Counted from the first letter of the stretch, positions 1 through 8,254 are shown. The stretch is DNA of 45,935 nucleotides from Azoarcus sp. (GCA_031289095.1 JAITQD010000070.1:1-45935), one strand, 5' to 3'. Notes: generated from the sequence alone by a model not told the origin. Translations and numbers: made by a program.

Positions 1-759
1 ACGGCGACCATCGACATCACCGACACCGTTCCGGTGGCGGTCGATGACGACTACGGCACCGTCCGAGACGACGTCCGCACAGCGGGCAACGTGATCGACA
101 ACGACCAACAATCGGCGGATGCGCCGGTGGTGGTCAGCGCGATCAGGTCGGGCGCCACGGGTGACGAGGTGGACGTGACGGGGCCCTACACCTCGTCGAA
201 CCACCAGCACGCGACACTGGAGACCGAACACGGCGGTCTGGTGTGGATCAACCCGGACGGCAGCTTCCAATACCTGGCGCCGTGGGACTACGCAGGCCCG
301 GATTCCTTCCAGTATCAACTGGTGGATGCCGACGGCAGCAAGAGCGACTGGGCGACGGTGTCGTTCAACGCGCCGGTGCCGGATCACGTGATTCTGGGCG
401 GTGTCGACCACACCGACCTCGTGGGCTCTGTGGGGGCCGACGTCTTCCAATGGCAGCTTTCCGATGTCAGAGGCACTGGGCCGGTGACCAATACCGTTAC
501 CGACTTCAATGCCAGTGAAGGGGACAGGCTCGACTTGCGCGACCTGCTCGCGGACGGCACCGACGATCTCCATTTCGATACCGGCCACTTGAGCGTGACA
601 TCCGATGGCGGCAGCACGACGATCACGGTTTCGCCTGTCGATGTGAATGCGCCGGATCTGAACATCGTCATTGAGGGAGTTGATCTGACCGGTGGGAATA
701 CCGGGCAGGCGGCGATTGACCACATGCTCAATAACGGCACCTTGGTCGACGACAAATAA
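1..759 (+). CDS. C-terminal part of a large type I-secreted adhesin (RTX/BapA-like), 5' end outside window
   Basis: The open frame enters from the left edge and ends at TAA 757-759, giving 252 visible residues. About residues 12-120 look like one cadherin/VCBS-type repeat of a giant surface protein: Asp/Gly-rich, with PDGSFQYLAP and GPDSFQYQLVDADG. About residues 130-252 resemble the C-terminal target domain of VCA0849-type type I secretion substrates: a GxxGADVFQW-like start, VTDFNASEGDRLDLRDLL, then an acidic tail. The protein is expected to leave the cell through an ABC/MFP/TolC exporter and act at the surface in adhesion or biofilm. Exporter and repeats must lie upstream. The domain assignment is from memory of the families; the truncation is only the window edge. 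Confidence 0.8.
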   Translation, partial: TATIDITDTVPVAVDDDYGTVRDDVRTAGNVIDNDQQSADAPVVVSAIRSGATGDEVDVTGPYTSSNHQHATLETEHGGLVWINPDGSFQYLAPWDYAGPDSFQYQLVDADGSKSDWATVSFNAPVPDHVILGGVDHTDLVGSVGADVFQWQLSDVRGTGPVTNTVTDFNASEGDRLDLRDLLADGTDDLHFDTGHLSVTSDGGSTTITVSPVDVNAPDLNIVIEGVDLTGGNTGQAAIDHMLNNGTLVDDK

Positions 760-787
760 ACCGTACCGCGCCATTGGCGCTCAACTA

Positions 788-819
788 CGGCCCGTGCTTT
801 CCGGCACGGGCCGTTTTTT
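788..819 (+). terminator. Rho-independent terminator of the adhesin gene
   Basis: A perfect 10-bp stem (CGGCCCGTGC at 788-797 with GCACGGGCCG at 804-813) and a 6-nt loop is followed by TTTTTT from 814. It lies 28 nt after the adhesin stop. The following 234 nt up to yraN contain no gene that I can support. Confidence 0.9.
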
Positions 820-980
820 ATCAGTAGAACTGACCCGGTTTGAAACTCCCGCCCTTCAAGGCGCGGGCAGACGAACTCAAAGGAAAGCGCCAACGACAGG
901 GTGATGAGCCACAGGGAAAACGATGGCCAACCATAGAGCCAGAAATCCGAATAGCGCCACAGCCAAGGAGTGTCCGGAAA

Positions 981-1009
981 GCGACAGCACTTTCTGCCCG
1001 GGCTGTCGC
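981..1009 (-). terminator. Possible terminator downstream of yraN
   Basis: An 8-bp perfect inverted repeat (GCGACAGC 981-988, GCTGTCGC 1002-1009) with a 13-nt loop lies about 45 nt beyond the yraN stop. Read on the minus strand it is followed only by TTTCC, so the U tract is weak. Read on the plus strand it is followed by GTTTTGG. Confidence 0.35.
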
Positions 1010-1053
1010 GTTTTGGACATCTGTACGGATATTCTTTCGGAGTAATGCTTTCG

Positions 1054-1485
1054 TTATTTATCGCTCCCCTCGAAAGCGCCCTGAATCCATTGCGGCGTCG
1101 TGGCTTCCTCATCATCGAACAAAACAGCGTCGAACCGGCAGTTTCGGCGCTGATGCGCATGCCCCGGGCCAGCCAGCCACCAGCGCGCCGCAAATATGAT
1201 GCGTCGCCGTTTGACGGCGGTGATGCTTTCCGCCGCGCTGCCGTAGCGGGTGTTGGTGCGCAGGCGCACTTCCACGAATACCAGCATGCTCCGTTCCAGG
1301 CAGATCAGGTCGATCTCGCCGCCGCGACAGCGCACGTTGCGGGCGATGAGTTGCAAACCCCGTCCGGCGAGCCAGGCGGCGGCGCGTTCCTCGGCAAGAT
1401 GACCGCGCGCTTGCGCCGAGGGCGGGGGGGCTTTCACAATCCCACTTGGTGTGTCATCCCGTTTTCTTTTTGCGATCCAGCCCAT
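1054..1485 (-). CDS. yraN: YraN / UPF0102 family endonuclease-like protein
   Basis: A 143-residue protein of the UPF0102 family, which has a restriction-endonuclease-like fold but no firmly settled role. The core motif is visible: GGEIDLI at residues 55-61, followed by LVFVEVR at 68-74, giving the E/D...D...ExK-like pattern, although the usual Lys of VEVK is Arg here. The length is slightly above the usual 115-130 because of a basic N-terminal stretch before AQARGHLAEERA. The start chosen is the ATG at 1485; it shares two bases with the divergent rsmI start. The yraN-rsmI neighbourhood is common in proteobacteria. The minus-strand frame stays open upstream, but that part is only the antisense of rsmI. 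Confidence 0.85.
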   Translation of the reverse strand: MGWIAKRKRDDTPSGIVKAPPPSAQARGHLAEERAAAWLAGRGLQLIARNVRCRGGEIDLICLERSMLVFVEVRLRTNTRYGSAAESITAVKRRRIIFAARWWLAGPGHAHQRRNCRFDAVLFDDEEATTPQWIQGAFEGSDK

Positions 1486-2341
1486 GAACGAATCCGCCTC
1501 ACTGCTTTCCCGTATGCCATCATTGTACGTGGTGGCGACGCCGCTTGGGAACCTGCAAGACCTGTCGCCACGTGCGTGCGCCATTCTGGCGGCGGTGGAT
1601 GTCATTGCTGCTGAGGATACCCGACATAGCCAACGTCTGCTGGATGCTTTTGGCATCAATACTCGCCTCGTCGCCGTGCACCAGCACAACGAACAGGAAG
1701 CGGCTGGGCGGATTGTCGACTGGCTGGTGGCGGGGCGGCAGGTGGCGCTGATTACCGATGCGGGCACGCCCGCGATCTCCGATCCCGGGGCGCGGCTGGT
1801 GGCGCGGGTGCGAAGCGCGGGGCATCCGGTGACGCCGGTGCCGGGAGCCTGTGCAGCGGTCGCGGCGCTGTCGGTGGCCGGCATCGTCGAAGGCGGCTTT
1901 CGTTTCGTCGGTTTCCTGCCCGCCAAGGCGGCGGCGCGGCGCGGCGCGCTCATGAAGCTGGCGGATGAACGCGAGGCGCTGGTGTTTTACGAAGCGCCGC
2001 ACCGGGTGACGGCGTGCGTGGCCGACATGGCGGATGTCCTGGGCGGCGAGCGCGAAGTGCTCATCGCGCGCGAACTCACCAAGTTGTATGAGGAAATCGC
2101 CTCGATGCCGCTTGCCGAGGCCGGGGCATGGTTCGCCGCCGATGCTGACCGGGGACGCGGCGAATTCGTGCTGGTCGTCCATGGCGCGACCGCGCGCGAG
2201 GAATTGAACGCCGGCGCGGTGCGCGTGCTTGAACTGCTGCTGGCTGAATTGCCACTCAAAACGGCTGTGCGGCTGGCTGCCGAGATCACGGGTGCGCCCC
2301 GCAACGGACTTTATTCACATGCGCTGGAACATTGCCAGTGA
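1484..2341 (+). CDS. rsmI: 16S rRNA (cytidine1402-2'-O)-methyltransferase RsmI
   Basis: A 285-residue tetrapyrrole-methylase-fold enzyme that 2'-O-methylates C1402 of 16S rRNA in the decoding centre, using S-adenosylmethionine. Family signatures are in order: LYVVATPLGNLQDLSPRA near the N terminus, AAEDTRHSQRLL, ITDAGTPAISDPG, the PVPGACAAVAALS stretch, FVGFLPAK and FYEAPHRV. Length fits the family (about 280-290). The start at 1484 (MNESAS) is assumed; an in-frame ATG at 1514 (MPSLYV) is the alternative and lies right before the conserved region. It is divergent from yraN, with start codons overlapping by 2 bp, so each promoter must lie inside the other gene. Confidence 0.92.
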   Translation: MNESASLLSRMPSLYVVATPLGNLQDLSPRACAILAAVDVIAAEDTRHSQRLLDAFGINTRLVAVHQHNEQEAAGRIVDWLVAGRQVALITDAGTPAISDPGARLVARVRSAGHPVTPVPGACAAVAALSVAGIVEGGFRFVGFLPAKAAARRGALMKLADEREALVFYEAPHRVTACVADMADVLGGEREVLIARELTKLYEEIASMPLAEAGAWFAADADRGRGEFVLVVHGATAREELNAGAVRVLELLLAELPLKTAVRLAAEITGAPRNGLYSHALEHCQ

Positions 2342-2379
2342 GATAATTTTGCCCCGACCCGCAGGTATGACATACAGAA

Positions 2380-3474
2380 ATGATGACACGCAAAACAGCG
2401 TCCATGCCGACTTCGGAATCGGCGACGCCTTCCGCAGAAAACGCCGATTCCGTGACCTTGACCCGTCCTGACGATTGGCATCTGCACGTGCGCGATGGCG
2501 GCGCGCTCGCCGTGGTGGTGCCCCATTCCGCGAAATATTTCGGGCGTGCGCTGATCATGCCCAACCTGCGCCCGCCGGTGACGACGACGGCGCAGGCGCT
2601 CGCCTACCGTGAGCGCATCCTCGCCGCAGTGCCGAGGGGGGCTCGCTTCGAGCCGCTGATGAGTTTGTATCTCACTGACGATACGCCGCCGGACGAAATC
2701 GACCGCGCCAAGGCCAGCGGGCTGGTGATCGCCGCCAAACTCTACCCGGCGGGCGCGACAACTCATTCCGATGCGGGGGTGACTGCAATCGAGCGTATCC
2801 ATCCGGTACTCGAACGCATGGAAAAGCTCGGCCTGGTGCTGTGCGTGCACGGCGAAGTCACTGCGCTGGACGTCGATATTTTCGACCGCGAACGGGTCTT
2901 CATGGAAAAGGTGCTTTCGCCGCTGGTGCGGCACTTTTCCGCCCTCAAGATTGTGTTCGAGCACGTTACCACCGCCGAGGCGGCCCAGTTTGTGCGCGCC
3001 GCCGGGGCCAACGTCGCCGCTACCATTACGCCGCAACACCTGCTGTTCAACCGCAATGCCCTTTTTGCTGGTGGTTTGCGACCACATTACTATTGCTTGC
3101 CCGTGCTCAAGCGCGAAGCGCATCGCCAAGCGCTCGTGCAGGCGGCTTGTTCGGGCAATCCGCGCTACTTTCTTGGCACCGATTCGGCACCGCACCCGGT
3201 CTCCGCCAAGGAGGCGGCCTGCGGCTGCGCGGGGTGCTACAGCGCGCCGCTGGCGCTCGGCCTTTATGCCGAAGTGTTCGAGGCGGCTGGCGCGCTCGAT
3301 CGCCTTGAACACTTTGCCAGCCTGAACGGCGCCGCCTTCTATGGCCTGCCGCCCAATACGGACAAAATCACGCTTCGGCGCGAAGCATGGCGCGCGCCCG
3401 CCCATTACGCCTATGGCGACGATAAACTGACGCCGTTGCGTGCCGGTGAGACCGTTGCCTGGAAGCCTGTTTGA
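2380..3474 (+). CDS. pyrC: Dihydroorotase PyrC (class II)
   Basis: A 364-residue zinc amidohydrolase that cyclises N-carbamoyl-aspartate to dihydroorotate in de novo pyrimidine synthesis in the cytosol. The metal-binding HLHVRDG occurs right after RPDDW. The lysine to be carboxylated lies in [14 protein letters not shown]. Further ligands are LCVHGEV, VFEHVTT and the aspartate in [10 protein letters not shown]. These identify the E. coli PyrC type rather than the longer class I enzyme. The family is usually about 345 residues; the first 20-25 residues here are polar and unconserved, so the true start may be the ATG at 2404 instead of the ATG pair at 2380/2383. It is followed closely by a lipoprotein gene. 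Confidence 0.93.
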   Translation: MMTRKTASMPTSESATPSAENADSVTLTRPDDWHLHVRDGGALAVVVPHSAKYFGRALIMPNLRPPVTTTAQALAYRERILAAVPRGARFEPLMSLYLTDDTPPDEIDRAKASGLVIAAKLYPAGATTHSDAGVTAIERIHPVLERMEKLGLVLCVHGEVTALDVDIFDRERVFMEKVLSPLVRHFSALKIVFEHVTTAEAAQFVRAAGANVAATITPQHLLFNRNALFAGGLRPHYYCLPVLKREAHRQALVQAACSGNPRYFLGTDSAPHPVSAKEAACGCAGCYSAPLALGLYAEVFEAAGALDRLEHFASLNGAAFYGLPPNTDKITLRREAWRAPAHYAYGDDKLTPLRAGETVAWKPV

Positions 3475-3494
3475 ACGCCCGTCGAGAATTCGCC

Positions 3495-3953
3495 ATGACC
3501 TTCCTGCGCCGCCAGACGCCCCTGCGTGCTTTCGTGTTGTTGGCCGCGTTGCCGCTGCTTGTTGGCTGCGAGAACAGGACGGCCTCAATGATGGTCGACG
3601 ACAGAAACCATACCGTCGTCCTCATACGTGAGCAGCCATATTTCTGGCGCGATACAGTCGAGCAGTCCATTGTGGCTTCCCGTCTGCCGGCTTGCCAGCG
3701 TAAGGTGAAGATTCACCCCGATCGTGGCGCGATGACGCCCATTGAGGTCTACGAGGCGGGCGATCTGCTGTGGGCCTTGCGCCAAGGCGGGCGTTGGTAC
3801 TTGGCCAGCACCGGGGAATGCCGGGTGCAGGACTGGGACAACGCCGCCAGCCAGCCTCCCGGCCCTCCGGTTGGCCGTTTCGAGCCGCGTGCTGATGCAC
3901 TCGTTTTTACGCCGGCCCCCAAGCCGCAGCCTGTGACGCCCGAAAAGGAGTGA
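3495..3953 (+). CDS. Small outer-membrane-type lipoprotein, function unknown
   Basis: A 152-residue protein with a clear lipoprotein signal peptide: basic MTFLRRQ start, a hydrophobic stretch, and the lipobox LLVGC with the acylated Cys at about residue 25. The next residues are not an obvious inner-membrane retention signal. The mature part (VVLIREQPYFWRDTVEQ, ACQRKVKIHP, YEAGDLLWALRQGGRWYLASTGECR) is moderately hydrophilic and contains two further cysteines, and ends in a Pro-rich tail. I do not recognise a named family. The ATG at 3495 is preferred over the upstream TTG at 3471, which would overlap pyrC, because it sits right before the signal peptide. It probably shares the pyrC transcript and lies directly before the rnpB promoter. 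Confidence 0.75.
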   Translation: MTFLRRQTPLRAFVLLAALPLLVGCENRTASMMVDDRNHTVVLIREQPYFWRDTVEQSIVASRLPACQRKVKIHPDRGAMTPIEVYEAGDLLWALRQGGRWYLASTGECRVQDWDNAASQPPGPPVGRFEPRADALVFTPAPKPQPVTPEKE

Positions 3954-3974
3954 GGGCGCTTCCCTTCGGGAAGC

Positions 3975-3980
3975 TATAAT
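3975..3980 (+). promoter_or_regulatory. -10 element of the rnpB promoter
   Basis: A perfect TATAAT lies 7 nt before the predicted first base of rnpB at 3988. The -35 position (around 3952-3957) is poor. A 7-bp hairpin (3958-3974) occupies most of the spacer. Confidence 0.6.
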
Positions 3981-3987
3981 CCGGTTC

Positions 3988-4368
3988 GGGAAGTTCGCCA
4001 GGCAGTCGCCGCGCACGAGGTGTGCGGAGGAAAGTCCGGGCTCCGTAGAGCAGGATGCCGGCTAACGGTCGGGCGTCGTGAGGCGACGGAAAGTGCAGCA
4101 GAAAACAAACCGCCGATGGCCCGCGTGATGCGGGATCAGGCAAGGGTGAAAGGGTGGGGTAAGAGCCCACCGCGGAACTGGCAACAGTTCCGGCACGGCA
4201 AACCCCATCCGGAGCAAGGCCAAATAGGGGGGTAATGGCGTGGCTCGCGCCGCCCCCGGGTAGGCTGCTGGAGCGCCGCGGCAACGCGGCGCCAAGATGA
4301 ATGACTGCCCGATGTTCCCTACAGGGGGACATTCGACAGAACCCGGCTTATCGGCGAACTTCCCTTTT
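3988..4368 (+). ncRNA. rnpB: RNase P RNA, bacterial class A
   Basis: The catalytic RNA of RNase P, which removes 5' leaders from tRNA precursors together with the RnpA protein. Hallmarks are present: GAGGAAAGTCCGGGCTC near 4026-4042, the AGAACCCGGCTTATCG element near 4339-4354, and long-range pairing of the two ends. GGGAAGTTCGCC at 3988-3999 pairs perfectly with GGCGAACTTCCC at 4353-4364, forming helix P1. A TTTTT run follows P1 immediately. Length (about 380 nt) matches class A RNAs of proteobacteria. The ends are inferred from P1 and from the TATAAT at 3975. It lies between the lipoprotein gene and mraZ. Confidence 0.97.
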
Positions 4369-4536
4369 TCCGCCAAGGCCCTGCCCCCCCTCGTGTTCAG
4401 ACGCACCAGGGCAGACATGCGAGTCTGCCCTGACGGGGGGTATTGGTTTATCCGGTTGCTGTGGATACGTCCGGCAGTCCTCCCCTGCTTTCTTTTGTCT
4501 TTCAGTGCGTTCCCGCGCCAGCGGCGCGACTTGTCA

Positions 4537-4579
4537 CGACTCCAGCGCTACCTTCGCGCCGGAGTCGTTTTCATTTTTG
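4537..4579 (+). terminator. Strong rho-independent terminator after rnpB
   Basis: A 12-bp stem with one mismatch: ACGACTCC and GCGC on the left (4537-4549), GCGC and GGAGTCGT on the right (4557-4569), with a 7-nt loop. It is followed by TTTTCATTTTT. It would separate rnpB and upstream transcription from the dcw cluster. Confidence 0.8.
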
Positions 4580-4774
4580 AATATTCTCGTGAATTTGTCC
4601 CACTTTTTCCCACCAACGTCGTGGCATTGTTCAAATCTAATGCTAATTATGAAGATACTTATGTATCTAGTTTGATTTAGTGTGTATTTTTCAAAAATAT
4701 GAGAAATTTGCTAGCTGGTTGTTCTAAAAAAGAATTTCCTTTTTTTGCAAAATGTTCGACAATCGGAACCTCAA

Positions 4775-4801
4775 TGGGGTTTATGGTGGGGTTTGGTGGT
4801 G
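4775..4801 (+). promoter_or_regulatory. Candidate MraZ operator repeats upstream of mraZ
   Basis: TGGGG at 4775, TGGGG at 4787 and TGGTG at 4797. The last two have the 10-bp periodicity (5-bp unit, 5-bp spacer) known for MraZ boxes; the first is offset by 2 bp. They end 27 nt before the mraZ start, where E. coli MraZ binds to repress its own operon. This is inference from pattern and position. Confidence 0.5.
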
Positions 4802-4828
4802 CAAGATGCGCCGCTGACGGGGAGAGCA

Positions 4829-5272
4829 ATGTTCCAGGGAGCCTCGGCACTCAGTCTCGATGCCAAGGGCCGTCTGGCAGTTCCGGCCAAGCATCGTGAG
4901 GCGTTGACCTCGGAAGATGGGCAAGTGGTCATCACTGCCCATCCGCACGGCTGTCTGCTCGTTTACCCCGTGCCAGCCTGGACGCCGATCCGCGATCAGG
5001 TTTTGCGCGCGCCTGGTCTCGATCCCCGCGCCGCGTTGCTGAAGCGGCTGCTCGTCGGTTATGCCGAGGATGAGACGCTCGACGGTGCGGGTCGGGTGCT
5101 GATTGCGCCCTCGTTGCGCCAGTACGCCGGGCTTGAAAAAAAGGTCTGGCTGGTCGGGCAGGGGTCGCATTTCGAGTTGTGGGCTGATGCGAAGTGGCAG
5201 CGGCAGCAGCAGGACATGATGGCGCTGGGCGAAACCGGGTTGCCGCCCGGCTTCGAGAGCCTGGCCCTGTGA
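4829..5272 (+). CDS. mraZ: Transcriptional regulator MraZ
   Basis: A 147-residue protein with two SpoVT/AbrB-like halves, each showing the DxxGR motif: [10 protein letters not shown] near residues 9-18 and [10 protein letters not shown] near 82-91. MraZ forms ring-shaped oligomers and represses the dcw operon by binding tandem repeats in its own leader; such repeats lie at 4775-4801. The start at 4829 (MFQGAS) is supported by a GGGGAGA ribosome-binding site; the frame is open further upstream, but that part has no conservation that I recognise. It is the first gene of the cluster. rsmH begins 14 nt after its stop. Confidence 0.95.
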   Translation: MFQGASALSLDAKGRLAVPAKHREALTSEDGQVVITAHPHGCLLVYPVPAWTPIRDQVLRAPGLDPRAALLKRLLVGYAEDETLDGAGRVLIAPSLRQYAGLEKKVWLVGQGSHFELWADAKWQRQQQDMMALGETGLPPGFESLAL

Positions 5273-5286
5273 GGAGTGAAACGGTC

Positions 5287-6213
5287 ATGCACGTTGCCGT
5301 CCTGCTCCATGAAGCCGTCGATGCCCTGGCGATCCGGGATGACGGTATTTACGTCGATGGCACGTTTGGCCGTGGCGGGCACAGTCGCGCCGTGCTCGCG
5401 CGGCTGGGCGCGGCGGGGCGGCTCATCGCGCTCGACCGCGATCCGCAGGCCATCGCTGCGGGACGGGCGATTGACGATCCCCGTTTTACGCTCGTGCATG
5501 CGCCGTTCAGCGAACTGGCAGAGGTGCTCGACCGCCTCGGGGTGGGCGGGGTCGATGGCGTGCTGCTCGATCTCGGGGTGTCCTCGCCCCAGTTCGACGA
5601 CGCAGCAAGGGGGATGAGTTTCCGGTTCGATGCGCCGCTTGATATGCGCATGGACAACAGCCGCGGGCAAACAGCGGCGCAGTGGCTGACGGAAGCTTCC
5701 GTCGCCCAAATCACGGGGGTACTCAGGGAGTATGGAGAAGAACGGTTTGCTCATGCGATTGCAAAGGCGATTGCAGCTGCTCGGACAAGGGGAGTTGTTG
5801 CGACCACAGGACAACTTGCCGAGATCGTGGAACAGGCGGTCCGTACGCGCGAGCCGGGGCAGCACCCGGCGACGCGCAGCTTCCAGGCTCTACGGATTTT
5901 CATTAATCAGGAAATAGAGGAGCTGACCCGGGTGTTGCCAGTGTGCGTGGAACGGCTGCATGCCGGGGGACGGTTGGTGGTGATCAGCTTTCATTCGCTC
6001 GAAGACCGCGTGGTGAAGCGTTTCATGCGCGACGAGGCGCGTCCGCCGCAATTGCCGGCGCGCCTGCCCGTGCGCGCGGCGGAATTGCCGCCGCCCCGGC
6101 TTGCCCTGGTCGGGCGGGCGCTGCGTCCCGATCCGGACGAGGTGGCGGCCAATCCGCGTGCGCGTAGCGCGGTGATGCGGGTCGCCGAACGGCAAGGGAG
6201 GTTGGCGGCATGA
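5287..6213 (+). CDS. rsmH: 16S rRNA (cytosine1402-N4)-methyltransferase RsmH
   Basis: A 308-residue SAM-dependent enzyme that N4-methylates C1402 of 16S rRNA, the same nucleotide that RsmI modifies on its ribose. Visible motifs are [10 protein letters not shown] at the N terminus, [16 protein letters not shown] (SAM binding), [25 protein letters not shown] and [15 protein letters not shown] near the C terminus. Length matches the family. The ATG at 5287 follows a GAGGAG site at 5271-5276 that overlaps the mraZ stop. The 3' end overlaps ftsL by 4 nt (ATGA), suggesting translational coupling. Confidence 0.96.
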   Translation: MHVAVLLHEAVDALAIRDDGIYVDGTFGRGGHSRAVLARLGAAGRLIALDRDPQAIAAGRAIDDPRFTLVHAPFSELAEVLDRLGVGGVDGVLLDLGVSSPQFDDAARGMSFRFDAPLDMRMDNSRGQTAAQWLTEASVAQITGVLREYGEERFAHAIAKAIAAARTRGVVATTGQLAEIVEQAVRTREPGQHPATRSFQALRIFINQEIEELTRVLPVCVERLHAGGRLVVISFHSLEDRVVKRFMRDEARPPQLPARLPVRAAELPPPRLALVGRALRPDPDEVAANPRARSAVMRVAERQGRLAA

Positions 6214-6488
6214 TCCGGTTCGACGCTTTTCTTGTCGCCCTGCTCATTGTGCTTGTCGGTGCGAGCGCCGTGGGGGTGATTTCCGCGCAGCACGAAGCCC
6301 GCAAGCTGCGCAATGCGTTCGAGCACGAACAGAATCGCGCCCAGAATCTGGACGTGGAGTGGGGCAGACTGCAACTCGAACAAAGCTCCCTGACCGACCA
6401 TCGCCGGGTGGAGAAATTCGCGCGCGAACGGCTGAATATGACCTCGCCTCAACCCGGACAGATCCTCGTGTTGGAGGATAGACCATGA
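6210..6488 (+). CDS. ftsL: Cell division protein FtsL
   Basis: A 92-residue bitopic membrane protein of the FtsQLB divisome subcomplex. It has a short cytoplasmic start, one membrane helix at about residues 6-24 ([19 protein letters not shown]), then a periplasmic coiled coil rich in Glu, Gln and Leu ([20 protein letters not shown]), ending with [15 protein letters not shown], which is typical for the family. It overlaps rsmH and ftsI by 4 nt each. The sequence family is poorly conserved, so the call rests on topology plus position between rsmH and ftsI. Confidence 0.93.
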   Translation: MIRFDAFLVALLIVLVGASAVGVISAQHEARKLRNAFEHEQNRAQNLDVEWGRLQLEQSSLTDHRRVEKFARERLNMTSPQPGQILVLEDRP

Positions 6489-8254
6489 CCCGCTCGCCGA
6501 AGGCCGTCACCTTCAACCACACCCCACTGCTGCAACTCGGATTGCCGCAGTGGCGCGCCCGTCTGGTGCTGCTGGTGCTGCTCGCGGGCATGGGTACGCT
6601 GGCGGGACGTTCCCTGTACCTGCAAGGCGTCCATAACGAATTCCTCCAAGCCAAGGGTGAGTCGCGCTATGCGCGCGTGCTCGAAGTGCCGGCGACGCGC
6701 GGGCGTATCAGTGACCGCAACGGCAACCTTCTGGCGGTCAGTACGCCGGTGTATTCGATCTGGGCGATTCCGTCCGACGCCAGCCAGATCACGCCGGGGC
6801 AGTCGCGGCAATTGGCGCAACTGCTCGAAATGGACGTTACCGATCTCAACGCCCGTTTCGCCGCCGGGCGCGATTTCGCCTTCCTCAAACGGCAGGTTTC
6901 GCCCGAATTGGCCGGCAAGGTCGCGGCGCTCGGGCTGCCCGGCATTCATCAGCAGAACGAATTCCGTCGCTTCTATCCGAGCGGCGAAGTCATGGCGCAC
7001 ATGCTCGGCTTTACCGGCGTTGAGGATCGCGGACAGGAAGGCATCGAACTCACTTACGAACGCATGCTTACCGGACAGGCGGGATCGCGCCGGGTGATCA
7101 AGGACAGGCGCGGGCAGGTGGTGGAGGACGTCGAATCCATCCGCCCACCGCGCGACGGCGACGATGTAACGCTGGCGATGGATGCCCGCATCCAGTACCT
7201 CGCCTACACGGCTCTGCGCGAAGCGGTGCAACAGCACAATGCCAAGGCCGGTTCGGTCGTGGTGCTCGATGTGCAGACCGGGGAGGTGCTGGCGTTGGTC
7301 AACGCACCGACGTTCAATCCCAACAACCGCGCCCATCTCACTGGCGCGCAACTGCGCAACCGCGTGTTCACCGATGCGTTCGAGCCGGGTTCGGTCATGA
7401 AGCCCTTTGTTGCCGCCATGGCGCTCGAAAGTGGCAAGTTTCAGGCGGCGACGCCGATCGACACTCACTCCGGCCATCTCGTCATCGGCAACCGCACGAT
7501 CCACGACACCCACCCCTACCGTACGCTCACCGTGGCCGAGGTCATCCAGAAGTCGTCCAACATTGGTGCGGCCAGAATGGCGCTGGAATTCACGCCCGAA
7601 CAGATGTGGGGTCTTTATACCCGGCTCGGTTTCGGGTCGCCGCTCCAGCTTGGTTTTCCGGGTGAGGCCAGCGGCAACCTGCGCCCGGCGCGGGACTGGC
7701 GACCGATCGAGCAGGCAACGATGTCCTACGGTCACGGTATTTCGGTCACACTGATTCAGATCGCGCGCGCCTATCTTGCTTTTGCCCGCGATGGCGAACT
7801 GCTGCCACTGTCGCTCACTCGTGTCGACGCGCCGCCGCAGGGCGTGCGGGTGTTTTCGCCCCGGGTCGCGCGCGAAGTGCGCGCAATGATGGAAACGGTC
7901 GTCAATCCGGGCGGCACCGCCACCCGGGCGCGGGTCACGGGCTACCGGGTGGCCGGCAAGACGGGCACCGCCAACAAGGTCGAAGGCGGACGGTACGTGA
8001 ATCGGTATGTATCGTCCTTCGTCGGCCTCGCGCCGGTGTCGAACCCCCGTCTGGTCGTGGCGGTGACAATCGACGAACCTTCCGCCGAGCAGCATTTTGG
8101 CGGCGCGGTGGCCGCGCCGGTGTTTGCGCAGGTGGTCGAAGGTTCGCTGCGCGCCTTGGGCGTCGCGCCCGATGCGCCGCTGGCGCCGCTGCAACTGACC
8201 GCGCTGGTGCCAACGGAAAATGGGCGACGCGACCCGGTCGAGGGGGGGCTGTGA
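6485..8254 (+). CDS. ftsI: Peptidoglycan D,D-transpeptidase FtsI (PBP3)
   Basis: A 589-residue class B penicillin-binding protein that cross-links septal peptidoglycan with FtsW. It has a cytoplasmic N terminus, one membrane anchor at about residues 25-43, a pedestal domain (RGRISDRNGNLLAVS near 72) and a transpeptidase domain. The catalytic motifs are intact: SVMK at 303-306 (nucleophile Ser303), SSN at 357-359 and KTG at 492-494. The length is usual for the family. It overlaps ftsL by 4 nt and shares one base with the murE start. Confidence 0.97.
   Translation: MTRSPKAVTFNHTPLLQLGLPQWRARLVLLVLLAGMGTLAGRSLYLQGVHNEFLQAKGESRYARVLEVPATRGRISDRNGNLLAVSTPVYSIWAIPSDASQITPGQSRQLAQLLEMDVTDLNARFAAGRDFAFLKRQVSPELAGKVAALGLPGIHQQNEFRRFYPSGEVMAHMLGFTGVEDRGQEGIELTYERMLTGQAGSRRVIKDRRGQVVEDVESIRPPRDGDDVTLAMDARIQYLAYTALREAVQQHNAKAGSVVVLDVQTGEVLALVNAPTFNPNNRAHLTGAQLRNRVFTDAFEPGSVMKPFVAAMALESGKFQAATPIDTHSGHLVIGNRTIHDTHPYRTLTVAEVIQKSSNIGAARMALEFTPEQMWGLYTRLGFGSPLQLGFPGEASGNLRPARDWRPIEQATMSYGHGISVTLIQIARAYLAFARDGELLPLSLTRVDAPPQGVRVFSPRVAREVRAMMETVVNPGGTATRARVTGYRVAGKTGTANKVEGGRYVNRYVSSFVGLAPVSNPRLVVAVTIDEPSAEQHFGGAVAAPVFAQVVEGSLRALGVAPDAPLAPLQLTALVPTENGRRDPVEGGL

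Larger units (their letters stand above)
4369..4828 (+). other. Long intergenic leader between rnpB and mraZ
   Basis: About 460 nt without a supportable gene. It holds a 10-bp hairpin (CAGGGCAGAC 4407-4416 with GTCTGCCCTG 4423-4432), a strong terminator at 4537-4579, an AT-rich stretch from about 4590 to 4770 that contrasts with the GC-rich surroundings, a 6-bp inverted repeat (AGATAC 4653-4658 / GTATCT 4663-4668), a possible promoter (TTGATT at 4672, AAATAT at 4695) and MraZ-type repeats at 4775-4801. The open frame at 4297-4680 overlaps rnpB and is not a gene. Confidence 0.6.

Noticed and set aside
848-867. CCCGC...GCGGG dyad with CCCGCCCTTCAAGG, resembling ends of IS200/IS605-type elements
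   Set aside because: The dyad is imperfect, and no transposase or TnpB remnant is found nearby; too little to call a mobile element.
384-1193. Minus-strand frame with a hydrophobic stretch spanning the adhesin tail and yraN 3' end
   Set aside because: It is antisense to the adhesin and out of frame with yraN, and it crosses two hairpins; no start signal.
4297-4680. 127-codon plus-strand frame after rnpB
   Set aside because: Its first part is the 3' end of RNase P RNA and it crosses a strong terminator; no ribosome-binding site.
6449-8194. 581-codon minus-strand open frame
   Set aside because: It lies fully antisense to ftsI, which has all catalytic motifs. Long antisense frames are expected in GC-rich coding DNA, and its sequence is low in recognisable motifs.
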